Assembly: GCA_041653955.1 (NCBI GenBank)
Contig: JBAZEH010000005.1
Coordinates: 1 to 64,000, forward strand
From: UBA1562 sp041653955
GTDB lineage: Bacteria; Omnitrophota; Gorgyraeia; Gygaellales; Profunditerraquicolaceae
DNA length: 64,000 nt
Reading direction: 5' to 3'
The notes below the pieces were generated by a model. It did not search any database. It was not told the DNA's origin and was given only the letters and a program-made list of their open reading frames with translations. Numbering within the stretch: position 1 is the first letter of the stretch; every line of letters starts with the position of its first letter. Position numbers and translations under genes: made by a program. Positions 1-7,387 of this stretch are shown one piece after another.

Positions 1-331
1 TAAGGCATCATGCAATACGCCGTGTCTCCAGATAATTTTTATAACCTGACTTTTTAGTAAGCCCGGATAGTTCCTTTAAGAAATGCCTCTGCAAAAGGGG
101 TTCCCCGCCCGTAAAGGATACAGTTGAGCGGCCATTCTTATGCATATTCATCTCCCGAATCAGCTCCTGTGGTTCATACTCCGTGAAACGGTCCAGATGC
201 GTATCGCAAAACCTGCATTTCAGGTTGCATCCGAAGAAACGTACGAATATTTGTTCTTCTCCGAAATACAACCCCTCCCCCTGGACACTTGTGAAAACCT
301 CTGTGATCTTGCCTAACATACTATTATCCAT
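1..331 (-). CDS. queE: 7-carboxy-7-deazaguanine synthase QueE, 5' part, frameshifted at window edge
   Basis: Radical-SAM enzyme that rearranges 6-carboxytetrahydropterin to 7-carboxy-7-deazaguanine in the queuosine/preQ0 pathway. The N-terminal region carries the SAM cluster motif CNLKCRFCDTH and the SFTGGEPLLQ motif. Start chosen at 331, with AAAGAAAG upstream; MLGKITEV at 319 is possible. The frame stops at 8-10 after YLETRRIA, but another frame of the same DNA reads GVLHDAL, the continuation expected for the family. The join needs one extra AC in the run at 22-25 (GAGACAC for GAGACACAC). So the gene has lost 2 bp here, or the assembly has; the rest lies outside the window. It follows queC and queD in the same operon. 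Confidence 0.85.
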
Positions 332-347
332 ATATACTTTCTTTAAT

Positions 348-406
348 AGGGACACCCTTAGCTTTGGCTGAAAGGGTGTCCCTTGATTGGATCCAAGGGT
401 GTCCCT
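348..406. repeat. Palindromic GGGAC repeat R1 (three arms)
   Basis: Arms GGGACACCCTT and AAGGGTGTCCC are separated by the spacer AGCTTTGGCTGA, followed by GATTGG and a third AAGGGTGTCCC arm. It is nearly the same as R8 at 51188-51246 and shares its half with R7 at 48418-48453. It lies across the queC stop codon and supplies the last codons of queC. Confidence 0.85.
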
Positions 407-1017
407 GCGCGGTAACGGCAGCTGTCGCATACTCCGCATGGTTTCCTGCCGCCGCGGTAACATGACCAGGTCAGGCCGACAGGAACTCCTAAACTCAATC
501 CCTTGCGGACTATCTCTGCTTTCCCCATCTTTATCAACGGAGTTACTATCTTCGGTCCCCTCTTTTTGACCCCGGAGAGGGTGCCTGTGTTGATCACTTT
601 GAGAAACGCGCGGTAAAACTCCGGACGGCAATCAGGATAACCGCTATAATCCTGCGTGTGCGCTCCGATAAATATCGCCTCTGCCCCTGTTGCCTCGGCA
701 TAGGACAAGGCAAAACTTAAGAAAATTATATTGCGGCCCGGCACATAAGTCGACGGCACTTTACCCGTGCGGCGGCTGGGGACTTTCAGCCTTTTATCTA
801 ATAGACTCGATCCTCCCCACGGCAATCCGATTTTCATCAACCGGATAGGAGAACCGCTTAACCGCGCTATCTTCCTGGCGGCCCTTATCTCTTTCTTATG
901 GCGCTGCCCGTAATCAAAAACCAGGCAAAAACATTTATATCCCTGCTTCCTGGCGATATATAAAGTTACGGCTGAATCAAGGCCTCCGGATAATAAAACT
1001 ATCGCCTTCTTCATCAT
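358..1017 (-). CDS. queC: 7-cyano-7-deazaguanine synthase QueC
   Basis: ATP-dependent amidation and dehydration of 7-carboxy-7-deazaguanine to preQ0. The N-terminal PP-loop LLSGGLDSAVT binds ATP; FDYGQRHKKE and PGRNIIFLS are typical QueC segments. The zinc site near the C-terminus is present (Cys in WSCYRGG and the CGVCDSC motif). The normal family tail is replaced after CRYRA by about 15 residues encoded by palindromic repeat R1. The fold and zinc site come before this, so the enzyme may still work. The start overlaps the queD stop in an ATGA junction, which suggests translational coupling. Confidence 0.95.
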   Translation of the reverse strand: MMKKAIVLLSGGLDSAVTLYIARKQGYKCFCLVFDYGQRHKKEIRAARKIARLSGSPIRLMKIGLPWGGSSLLDKRLKVPSRRTGKVPSTYVPGRNIIFLSFALSYAEATGAEAIFIGAHTQDYSGYPDCRPEFYRAFLKVINTGTLSGVKKRGPKIVTPLIKMGKAEIVRKGLSLGVPVGLTWSCYRGGRKPCGVCDSCRYRAGTPLDPIKGHPFSQS

Positions 1018-1370
1018 TCATAATAAGACGCGCAGCTGTTATGGCTTTCCCAGACGGTGATATATTTAAGGCCGGACAGCCTCTTCTGAAGGCTCTTATA
1101 TATATACCGCGCTATATTCTCGGAGGTTGGATTCACTTTCTTAAAGTAAGGGGTCCTATCCAGGCACTTATGGTCCAGCTTATCCAGGACCCTATCCAAC
1201 TCTTTTCTTAAATCCTTGAAATCCATCACCATCCCCGTCTTGTCGGTCTTCTCGGCCTCTACCGTAACCTCCACCTTCCAATTATGACCATGCAGTTCTT
1301 CGCACTTGCCCTTATAGCCCCTTAATGAATGAGCTGAACTGAAATATGCTTCTATTTTTATATTATACAT
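1014..1370 (-). CDS. queD: 6-carboxytetrahydropterin synthase QueD
   Basis: Converts 7,8-dihydroneopterin triphosphate to 6-carboxy-5,6,7,8-tetrahydropterin, the first committed step to queuosine. It is a 118-residue single-domain protein of the PTPS/QueD family. Zinc-binding histidines are seen in SSAHSL and LHGHNW; the catalytic Cys lies in GKCEELHG. A conserved Glu follows in VWESHN. It overlaps murI by 8 bp upstream and queC by 4 bp downstream. GTP cyclohydrolase and QueF are not in the window. Confidence 0.95.
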   Translation of the reverse strand: MYNIKIEAYFSSAHSLRGYKGKCEELHGHNWKVEVTVEAEKTDKTGMVMDFKDLRKELDRVLDKLDHKCLDRTPYFKKVNPTSENIARYIYKSLQKRLSGLKYITVWESHNSCASYYE

Positions 1371-2160
1371 CGTGGGCCCTTCGCGCGTTAGGAAGCGGTA
1401 CTCCCAAAAACCTTTTTGCCAGGCCGCTGAACCATTTCGGGTTATCGCTTACGTAAAACTTATGCCTCCCCTTCCTGCCGGATTTTGAATTGAGCAAACC
1501 CTCCGCAGTAAGGATCTCTTTTACTTCAACGGCTACCTGCTTTGCGGAATCTATCAGGATGATATCCTTACCCAGCGCCTTTCTGATCACCGGCTTAAGC
1601 AAAGGATAATGCGTGCAACCCAGGATCACCGTATCCACGCGCGCCTGTTTTAAAGGCTGGAGGTATTTCTTGGCAATACTCATCACTTCGCTTCCGGATA
1701 ACCACCCCTCTTCGACAAAAGGAACAAAGAGCGGACAGGCAACGGCCGTTACTTTAATGAAAGGGTCAAGCTGTTTTATCTCTTTTTTGTAAGCGCTGCT
1801 GTCTATGGTGCTGCGCGTTCCGATAACCCCGATGCGCTTATTCCTGGTGGCATATACCGCCTCCCTTGCCCCGGGAGTGATAACGCCTACGATCGGGACT
1901 TTGAAATGGTTCTTTATCTCCGGCAGAGCCAGGCTTGATACGGTATTGCAGGCTACACATATCAACTTTACATCCTGCTTAAGTAAAAAAAGGATATTCT
2001 CTATTGAGAAACGTATCACCGTCTCCCTGGATTTTATACCGTACGGCACGCGGGCGGTATCCCCGAAATAAACTATATCTTCGCCCGGAAGCTGGCTGAT
2101 CAACTCTTTGGCTACGGTCAAACCTCCTACACCAGAATCAAATACTCCTATAGGTTTCAT
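1363..2160 (-). CDS. murI: Glutamate racemase MurI
   Basis: Cofactor-independent racemase making D-glutamate for peptidoglycan. The N-terminal signature IGVFDSGVGGLTV is present, with the two catalytic cysteines in VACNTVSS (about residue 71) and LGCTHYPLL (about residue 182). Length of 265 residues is normal. The start overlaps the amidase stop by 4 bp (ATGA), and the end overlaps queD by 8 bp. It sits with a peptidoglycan amidase inside an otherwise queuosine-related operon. Confidence 0.96.
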   Translation of the reverse strand: MKPIGVFDSGVGGLTVAKELISQLPGEDIVYFGDTARVPYGIKSRETVIRFSIENILFLLKQDVKLICVACNTVSSLALPEIKNHFKVPIVGVITPGAREAVYATRNKRIGVIGTRSTIDSSAYKKEIKQLDPFIKVTAVACPLFVPFVEEGWLSGSEVMSIAKKYLQPLKQARVDTVILGCTHYPLLKPVIRKALGKDIILIDSAKQVAVEVKEILTAEGLLNSKSGRKGRHKFYVSDNPKWFSGLAKRFLGVPLPNARRAHDV

Positions 2161-3257
2161 TGTCTTGCCATCTCCATTGAAGCGCGTTCACGCGCATATA
2201 TTTTTACCCCTTCACAGATACCCTCGGCTATCTGCTGGCGGTAATAAGAGTTTCTAAGCAGCTTCTCCTCCTGGTAGTTGGATAAAAAACCTGTCTCAAC
2301 CAGTATCGCCGGCATACGCACTCCCTTTAAAACATAAAAATTTGCTGACTTGACACCGATGATCCTTATATTTACGCTGCTATCCACTGAATGGCATATA
2401 CCGCGGGCTAATTTTACCGATTCCGCGCGGTTAGATGTATGGATCATATCCCAGAGTATAGCCCTTAAATTCAAAGACGGGGTAGAAGCAAAAGAGGAGC
2501 TTTTCAGGCCCAAATTAGCGTTCTGCGCGCAATATAACGCGCGTTTGGAATCATCGGCCTTGGGAGAGACATAATATACCTCAAGCCCCTTCAGGCTCCT
2601 TACATGGTTGGCATTAGCGTGCACGCTGATAAAAAGGTCTGCTCCGGAACTATTTGCTATAGATACCCTGCGCGCCAGGGATACAAAGATATCGGATGAA
2701 CGCGTCATCACTACATCTATCCCCTCGGCTTTCAACATTTTGCTTAGCCTTTTGGCTATATCCAGATTTACATCTTTCTCTTTCAAACCGTTCCTGCCTA
2801 TCGCCCCGGGGTCCTTCCCTCCGTGCCCGGCGTCAATAACTACTTTTCTGATCCTGACTGCGGGAGCGCATGTTGCTGCTGTACGCTGCGGACGGTATCC
2901 TTTAAATAAACGGTCTAAGACCTGCTCTTTAAATCTATACGGGACTACTACCGCTCCCTGGTATATATCCACGGGGTAACTTAGGTACTCCGGAGCGTCA
3001 TCTACCAATACAAGCTTCTCCCCTACCATTAAATTTATCTTATGCCCGCCCTTAGTAAGGCTGACTGTGCGGATAAAAGTATCATATTTCCACGATATAT
3101 TCTGCGAACCGCAAAGAGAGGAGAGTGATACGTAGCTCACACCTCCGATATTATAAGTAGTCAGCGTTTCCCTGGTTGACACAGTGGCGCAACCGGAAAA
3201 GCTGAGGGCTAACAATCCAAGGGCCAGGATAAAAACTGATAATTTTCTGATTTTCAT
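2157..3257 (-). CDS. N-acetylmuramoyl-L-alanine amidase (AmiC-type) lipoprotein with N-terminal stalk domain
   Basis: Peptidoglycan hydrolase that cleaves the amide between MurNAc and L-Ala. A lipoprotein signal peptide ends in the lipobox LSFSGC (Cys about residue 23). Residues about 30-110 look like the copper-amine-oxidase-N-like stalk domain. The Amidase_3 domain starts at VVIDAGHGGKDPGA, with zinc ligands in DAGHGG, the following Glu (LKEKDVN) and SVHANAN, and the catalytic Glu in VETGFLSN. The ATG is only 12 nt after the encoded CCA of the tmRNA, with no Shine-Dalgarno, so expression is probably by read-through from smpB-ssrA, or the mRNA becomes leaderless after tmRNA processing. Confidence 0.92.
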   Translation of the reverse strand: MKIRKLSVFILALGLLALSFSGCATVSTRETLTTYNIGGVSYVSLSSLCGSQNISWKYDTFIRTVSLTKGGHKINLMVGEKLVLVDDAPEYLSYPVDIYQGAVVVPYRFKEQVLDRLFKGYRPQRTAATCAPAVRIRKVVIDAGHGGKDPGAIGRNGLKEKDVNLDIAKRLSKMLKAEGIDVVMTRSSDIFVSLARRVSIANSSGADLFISVHANANHVRSLKGLEVYYVSPKADDSKRALYCAQNANLGLKSSSFASTPSLNLRAILWDMIHTSNRAESVKLARGICHSVDSSVNIRIIGVKSANFYVLKGVRMPAILVETGFLSNYQEEKLLRNSYYRQQIAEGICEGVKIYARERASMEMARQ

Positions 3258-3269
3258 AAATGAGACAAA

Positions 3270-3667
3270 TGGTGGAGGTGGGCGGAATTGAACCGCCGTC
3301 CCCGGACAATCACGTAAAAGCCGCTACATGCTTAGTTTATCTTTTATGCTTACTTCTGCCTGCTCCGGTAAACAGGATAAGGCAGACAGCAGCCTTTTTT
3401 AATTTCACCCGCGCCCCAAAGGCTAATTTACACGGGCTATCCTGCTATCCGCTCTCGTTTAAGCCACAGGCAGCCTAAGGAGAGGCTTCGCTAATTTAGT
3501 TAGCGAAGACTGGTGCCAGACCCATACCCATTGTGATGGGCATCGGCTGGACGCTGAACAGTTGTCTGTTTGCGTTTATCTTGTGCAAGGGTTGTTAACG
3601 CGGCTAACCTCGCATCCGCGACATGCTGCTCTTACCCGACTCATCCAGGTCGAGACCTTTCACCCCC
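3270..3667 (-). ncRNA. ssrA: tmRNA (ssrA)
   Basis: Ribosome-rescue RNA. The tRNA-like ends pair: 5' GGGGGUG with 3' CACCUCC, then ACCA at 3273-3270. The T-arm GGUUCAAUUCC is present. A resume region AAACGCAAAC lies near 3575-3565 and a stop codon sits in the loop of a perfect 9-bp hairpin (CTTCGCTAA with TTAGCGAAG), as is usual for the helix closing the tag frame. From GCA the frame reads ANRQLFSV and ends LAPVFAN, 25 codons in all, without the common final Ala-Ala. smpB lies directly upstream and an amidase gene 12 nt downstream. Confidence 0.95.
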
Positions 3668-3674
3668 ATATTTT

Positions 3675-3770
3675 AGGGACGGTTCTTCAACCAAAGCGAA
3701 AAGTGTCCCCAAGAATGCTACTACCTGTACAAACAGGGACACTTTCCCGATTGGCTCGAGAACCGTCCCT
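3675..3770. repeat. Palindromic GGGAC repeat R2
   Basis: Outer arms AGGGACGGTTCT and AGAACCGTCCCT are inverted copies. Inner arms are AAAGTGTCCCC and GGGACACTTTCC. One spacer holds CAACCAAAGC, the other CGATTGGCTC, the two spacer types seen across the family. It fills the gap between smpB and ssrA, leaving no separate ssrA promoter visible outside it. Confidence 0.85.
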
Positions 3771-3775
3771 ACTTT

Positions 3776-4228
3776 TTACTTTTTGCGCTTGATGGCGCGG
3801 CGCATCTCTAAATCCACTTCTTTGCGCTTGATAGTTTCTCGACGGTCATAAAGTTTCTTGCCTTTACAAAGAGCGAGCTCTATCTTGGCGAAACCCCTAT
3901 CGTTAAAGTATGCCTTAAGGGGCACAAGAGTAAACCCCTTCTGCGCTATCTTACCCTCCAGCTTAATGATCTGGGCCTTACGCAACAAGAGGCGCCTGGG
4001 CCTTTTGGGCTCAACGTTCAGGTAGCTCGCCTGAACGTAAGGGCTTATATGCGTATTATAGAGTATTACTTCATTCTTCTCTACGCGGGCAAAACTATCT
4101 TCCATATTCATCTTACCCGCCCGCAAAGATTTTACTTCGCTGCCCTTAAGCTCTATGCCGCATTCAAGGGTTTCTAAAACCTCATAGTCCCTGCGAGCCT
4201 TCTTATTGCTGGAGATGAGCCCATTCAT
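3776..4228 (-). CDS. smpB: SsrA-binding protein SmpB
   Basis: Binds the tRNA-like part of tmRNA and carries it to stalled ribosomes. Conserved N-terminal region NKKARRDYEVLETLECGIEL, then GSEVKSLRAG, and the basic C-terminal tail (DRRETIKRKEVDLEMRRA) that lies in the mRNA channel. Length of 150 residues is normal. It is next to ssrA on the same strand, as in many genomes. The ATG overlaps the end of the AEC transporter gene by 4 bp. Confidence 0.97.
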   Translation of the reverse strand: MNGLISSNKKARRDYEVLETLECGIELKGSEVKSLRAGKMNMEDSFARVEKNEVILYNTHISPYVQASYLNVEPKRPRRLLLRKAQIIKLEGKIAQKGFTLVPLKAYFNDRGFAKIELALCKGKKLYDRRETIKRKEVDLEMRRAIKRKK

Positions 4229-5184
4229 TTTATCACGCTAAGGGTAAAATATAAACTCAAAAATAAGGGCAAGGTGATAAGGCTTGCGAGATGGCTGAAG
4301 AATATACCCTGGCTGATAAGCAGGTCTTCCTTTTTATAATGGCTTGTGATCACAGATAATAAGGTCGCCGAAGGAGCGGCTAATTCTATCACTATCAATA
4401 AACCTGTCAATTGAGGTATTTTAAATATTACCAGCAGCCATACCCCCATAACAGGCAATATGATCAATTTTGCCAGTACGAGGAGCGAGACCGCCTTCTT
4501 ATCCACTTGCTTGAAACGTATGGCGGCGAGGTTCCCTCCCACTACAAGCATCGCCAAAGGAAGGGTACAATCACCTGCCGCTCGCAGCGGCTTCAGGAAC
4601 GGTTCGGGTATTGACCTGTCTAAGCCAAAAAATATCAATATCAAAGTAACCAGTGTAGCTATTACCGGAGGGCTGAACAGGCTGCCTAATTCAAATTTAC
4701 TGGCCTTGGTAAAAGTAAGCATATACGCGCCTAAAGAGAACATGACCATATTGAATCCGGCGAGGAATAAAAATAAATAGACGAACATAATGCTTAACTG
4801 TTCAGCCGGCAATAATGCCGCTACCAGCGCCAGCGGCAAATATCCTGAGTTCTGAAAAGTCACCAGGCTTAAAAACTGCAGTTTATGCTCATGCCCTTTT
4901 ATAAAAACGGAGAATACCGCACCCGCCAGAAGGCCTGCGACGGTAATAGTGATACTTATCAAAGGGAATACCCACCAATCAGGATACAGAGAAAAAGAGA
5001 AATCCCTGATCAGCTGGGTAAATATCAATAGTGGCAGTGTAACCTCTACGACCAGGCGGCTTAAGGCATGCAGACCTTCAGCCCCCAGTATATTCTTTTT
5101 AATAAGAAAATACCCCAGGGCGGCCAGCATGAATATCTCTGCCACTGCGGTACCGGTCACCTTAAATGACTCTAAAAACATCAC
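4225..5184 (-). CDS. AEC-family (auxin efflux carrier-like) membrane transporter
   Basis: 319-residue integral membrane protein with about ten hydrophobic segments in two halves, typical of the AEC/MleP family that moves organic acids or amino acids; the substrate cannot be told. Conserved pieces include LSRLVVEVTLPLLIF in the first half and AAPSATLLSV in the last. It has a clear AGGAGG site before the ATG and its own promoter at 5208-5236. It heads the smpB-ssrA transcription unit through a 4-bp overlap with smpB. Confidence 0.85.
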   Translation of the reverse strand: MMFLESFKVTGTAVAEIFMLAALGYFLIKKNILGAEGLHALSRLVVEVTLPLLIFTQLIRDFSFSLYPDWWVFPLISITITVAGLLAGAVFSVFIKGHEHKLQFLSLVTFQNSGYLPLALVAALLPAEQLSIMFVYLFLFLAGFNMVMFSLGAYMLTFTKASKFELGSLFSPPVIATLVTLILIFFGLDRSIPEPFLKPLRAAGDCTLPLAMLVVGGNLAAIRFKQVDKKAVSLLVLAKLIILPVMGVWLLVIFKIPQLTGLLIVIELAAPSATLLSVITSHYKKEDLLISQGIFFSHLASLITLPLFLSLYFTLSVIK

Positions 5185-5207
5185 TTATAGCCCTCCTGAA
5201 ATAATAT

Positions 5208-5236
5208 ATTATAACAACAAACCAACGTAGCCGCAA
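5208..5236 (-). promoter_or_regulatory. Sigma70-type promoter for the AEC gene
   Basis: On the minus strand TTGCGG (5231-5236), 17-bp spacer, TATAAT (5208-5213). The predicted leader is about 17 nt and contains AGGAGG, so this gene has a classical leader, unlike several others in the window. Confidence 0.65.
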
Positions 5237-5245
5237 TTCTTTTAA

Positions 5246-5274
5246 TTGACAGGAATAAACAGGTAAGATATACT
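5246..5274 (+). promoter_or_regulatory. Sigma70-type promoter for tRNA-Leu
   Basis: TTGACA (5246-5251), 17-bp spacer, TATACT (5269-5274). The expected start is near 5281, 9 nt before the mature tRNA 5' end. It may also drive the TPR gene that begins 30 nt after the tRNA. Confidence 0.8.
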
Positions 5275-5289
5275 TGGAATACTAATAAT

Positions 5290-5375
5290 GCGGAAGTGGT
5301 GGAATGGCAGACACGCAGCGTTCAGGGCGCTGTGGGGGCAACTCCATGAGGGTTCAACTCCCTCCTTCCGCACCA
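5290..5375 (+). tRNA. tRNA-Leu (anticodon CAG)
   Basis: Acceptor GCGGAAG pairs with CTTCCGC, followed by discriminator A and encoded CCA (5373-5375). The anticodon stem CAGCG/CGCTG encloses loop TTCAGGG, giving anticodon CAG. A long variable arm (gggggcaactcc) is present as expected for a type II tRNA. T-arm GGTTCAACTCC. No intron. Confidence 0.96.
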
Positions 5376-5404
5376 TTTAATATCCGTCTTTCCTCGCCAT
5401 TAGA

Positions 5405-7378
5405 ATGAAAAAAAATAAAACCCTCACCAGCAGGATCATCCTAATCATAGTTATCTGCATCCTGGGTATCGCGGCCTACTCCAATACATTCAACAGCCCC
5501 TTCCATTTTGACGACGAATCCTCCATAACAGAGAACCTGAACATAAAAAACCTGAATAATTTAAGGATGATATGGGGGCATTGGCCCACCCGTTTCCTGA
5601 CCACCCTATCCCTTGCCTTCAATTACCGTATGCATGGGCTTGATCCTTTAGGCTATCATATTTTAAACCTGGCAATACACTTATGCGCGGCCATACTCGC
5701 TTTCTGGTTCATACTCCTGACATTTGCAACCCCAAACATGAGAGATGATGCGGCCGCCAGGCATGCAAACTCCTTTGCCTTCTTTGTCGCGGCCCTCTTT
5801 GTGGCGCATCCTATACAAACCCAGGCAGTGACCTATATCATCCAAAGGTCTGCCGGTTTAGCGGCCCTATTCTACCTATTGGCACTATGCCTTTATATCA
5901 GATCCAGGATAATGCAGATAGAAGGAAAAACAAACTACGGCGTTTATTACGCCGCTTCCATCATAACCGCCCTGGCGGGTATATACACAAAAGAATCAAT
6001 AGTGACCCTCCCCTTAGCTATACTCCTTTATGAATTTTGCTTCCTGAAAGGAGAACGGGGCATATCCTGGAAAAAAGTACTGCCGTTTTTTATCATCTCT
6101 CTTATAGTCCCGTTTACCGTTATCTTCAGGATATCTGAACACACACCCGATATCCCCGCGCGTTACTACCTGCTGACGCAATTACGGGTAATGGTAACTT
6201 ATATACGGCTCCTATTAATACCGGTAAACCAGAACCTGGATTACGACTATCCTATTATAAAAACATTACTGGATCCTGCGGCGATGGCAAGCGCCGCGCT
6301 GCTGGCGGTGATCCTGATCTTCGCGATACGTTCATTCCGGAAATACAGGATGATCTCATTCTCTATATTCTGGTTCTTCCTGGCACTCCTGCCTGAATCA
6401 AGTATAATGCCTATCCATGACCTGATCTTCGAACACAGGCTGTACCTTGCGGCATTAGGATACGGAATATTCCTGACCAGCGCGATATATTACGCTTTTA
6501 AAAACAGGTACGCGAAAACAGCCCTGCTTATGCTGATAATACTGGCTTATGCTGTTTCAACATACAAGAGGAACTATATATGGCAGGATACCGTAGTATT
6601 ATCCAAAGATATAGCGATTAAATCACCGCGCAAAGCAAGGGCGTACCTGCATCTGGGGAATGCATATGCAAAAAAGAAGATCTATGATAAGGCAATAGAA
6701 AGTTTTAACAGGGCGCTTGAATTGGCGCCTGATTACGGGGATGCTTATTATAATATCGGGGCCGCCTATTATGAAAAAGGGGATATGGAAAACGCCCTCC
6801 CCTATTTAGACAGCGCGATACGGATAAATCCGAAAGACTCCGAGGCCTATTATTACAGGGGATTGGTTTTAAACAGCAGGAAGGAGCATGCCAGGGCAAT
6901 ATCAGATTTTAAAGAAGCGATCCTCATAGCCCCTGAACGGGTAGAGCCATACCGCGCGCTCGCTGATACCTACCGGGCGGCAGGCAAAGATAAGGAAGCG
7001 GCCGCACTATATGATAAAGCGATATCGGCGCATCCGTATATCTGCGAACTGTATATTTATGCCGCCATCTTTTACGGGAATAAAGGGGACCACGCCAAAG
7101 TGCTTGACCTTTGCTCCAAAGCGATCAGGATAAACCCTTACTCATCCGAGGCATACTTTAACCTCGGGGCAGCTTACGGGAATATGGGGTATTTTAAAGA
7201 AGCTATAAATTCCTTTAGAAAAGCAGTGGCCATTAATCCCAGACTAGCCGCAGCCCATAACGCCCTGGCCATAGCATACTATAATATAAAAGATTACCGC
7301 CTCGCGAAAAAACATGCCGATAAAGCCGTAGCGCTAGGATATCCGGTATGCCCCTCATTGCTGGGATCTCCTGAATAA
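5405..7378 (+). CDS. TMTC-like multi-pass membrane protein with C-terminal TPR repeats
   Basis: The first ~390 residues hold about ten membrane segments; the segment after the first one carries a conserved acidic pair (FHFDDESSITENL), as in the TMTC/DUF1736 and PMT-like glycosyltransferase superfamily. Residues about 405-655 form six or seven tetratricopeptide repeats (for example AYLHLGNAYAKKKIYDKAIE). Family knowledge suggests lipid-sugar-dependent protein glycosylation, but activity cannot be shown here. It starts 30 nt after tRNA-Leu without a clear Shine-Dalgarno and may share its promoter. It converges with the radical-SAM gene. Confidence 0.8.
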   Translation: MKKNKTLTSRIILIIVICILGIAAYSNTFNSPFHFDDESSITENLNIKNLNNLRMIWGHWPTRFLTTLSLAFNYRMHGLDPLGYHILNLAIHLCAAILAFWFILLTFATPNMRDDAAARHANSFAFFVAALFVAHPIQTQAVTYIIQRSAGLAALFYLLALCLYIRSRIMQIEGKTNYGVYYAASIITALAGIYTKESIVTLPLAILLYEFCFLKGERGISWKKVLPFFIISLIVPFTVIFRISEHTPDIPARYYLLTQLRVMVTYIRLLLIPVNQNLDYDYPIIKTLLDPAAMASAALLAVILIFAIRSFRKYRMISFSIFWFFLALLPESSIMPIHDLIFEHRLYLAALGYGIFLTSAIYYAFKNRYAKTALLMLIILAYAVSTYKRNYIWQDTVVLSKDIAIKSPRKARAYLHLGNAYAKKKIYDKAIESFNRALELAPDYGDAYYNIGAAYYEKGDMENALPYLDSAIRINPKDSEAYYYRGLVLNSRKEHARAISDFKEAILIAPERVEPYRALADTYRAAGKDKEAAALYDKAISAHPYICELYIYAAIFYGNKGDHAKVLDLCSKAIRINPYSSEAYFNLGAAYGNMGYFKEAINSFRKAVAINPRLAAAHNALAIAYYNIKDYRLAKKHADKAVALGYPVCPSLLGSPE

Positions 7379-7387
7379 TACAAGAAA

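Noticed and set aside
3510..3590. A different tmRNA tag frame starting at the GCA of TTGCACAAG
   Set aside because: It lacks the AAACGCAAAC resume context and ends in Leu-Arg; the chosen frame stops in the hairpin loop as expected.
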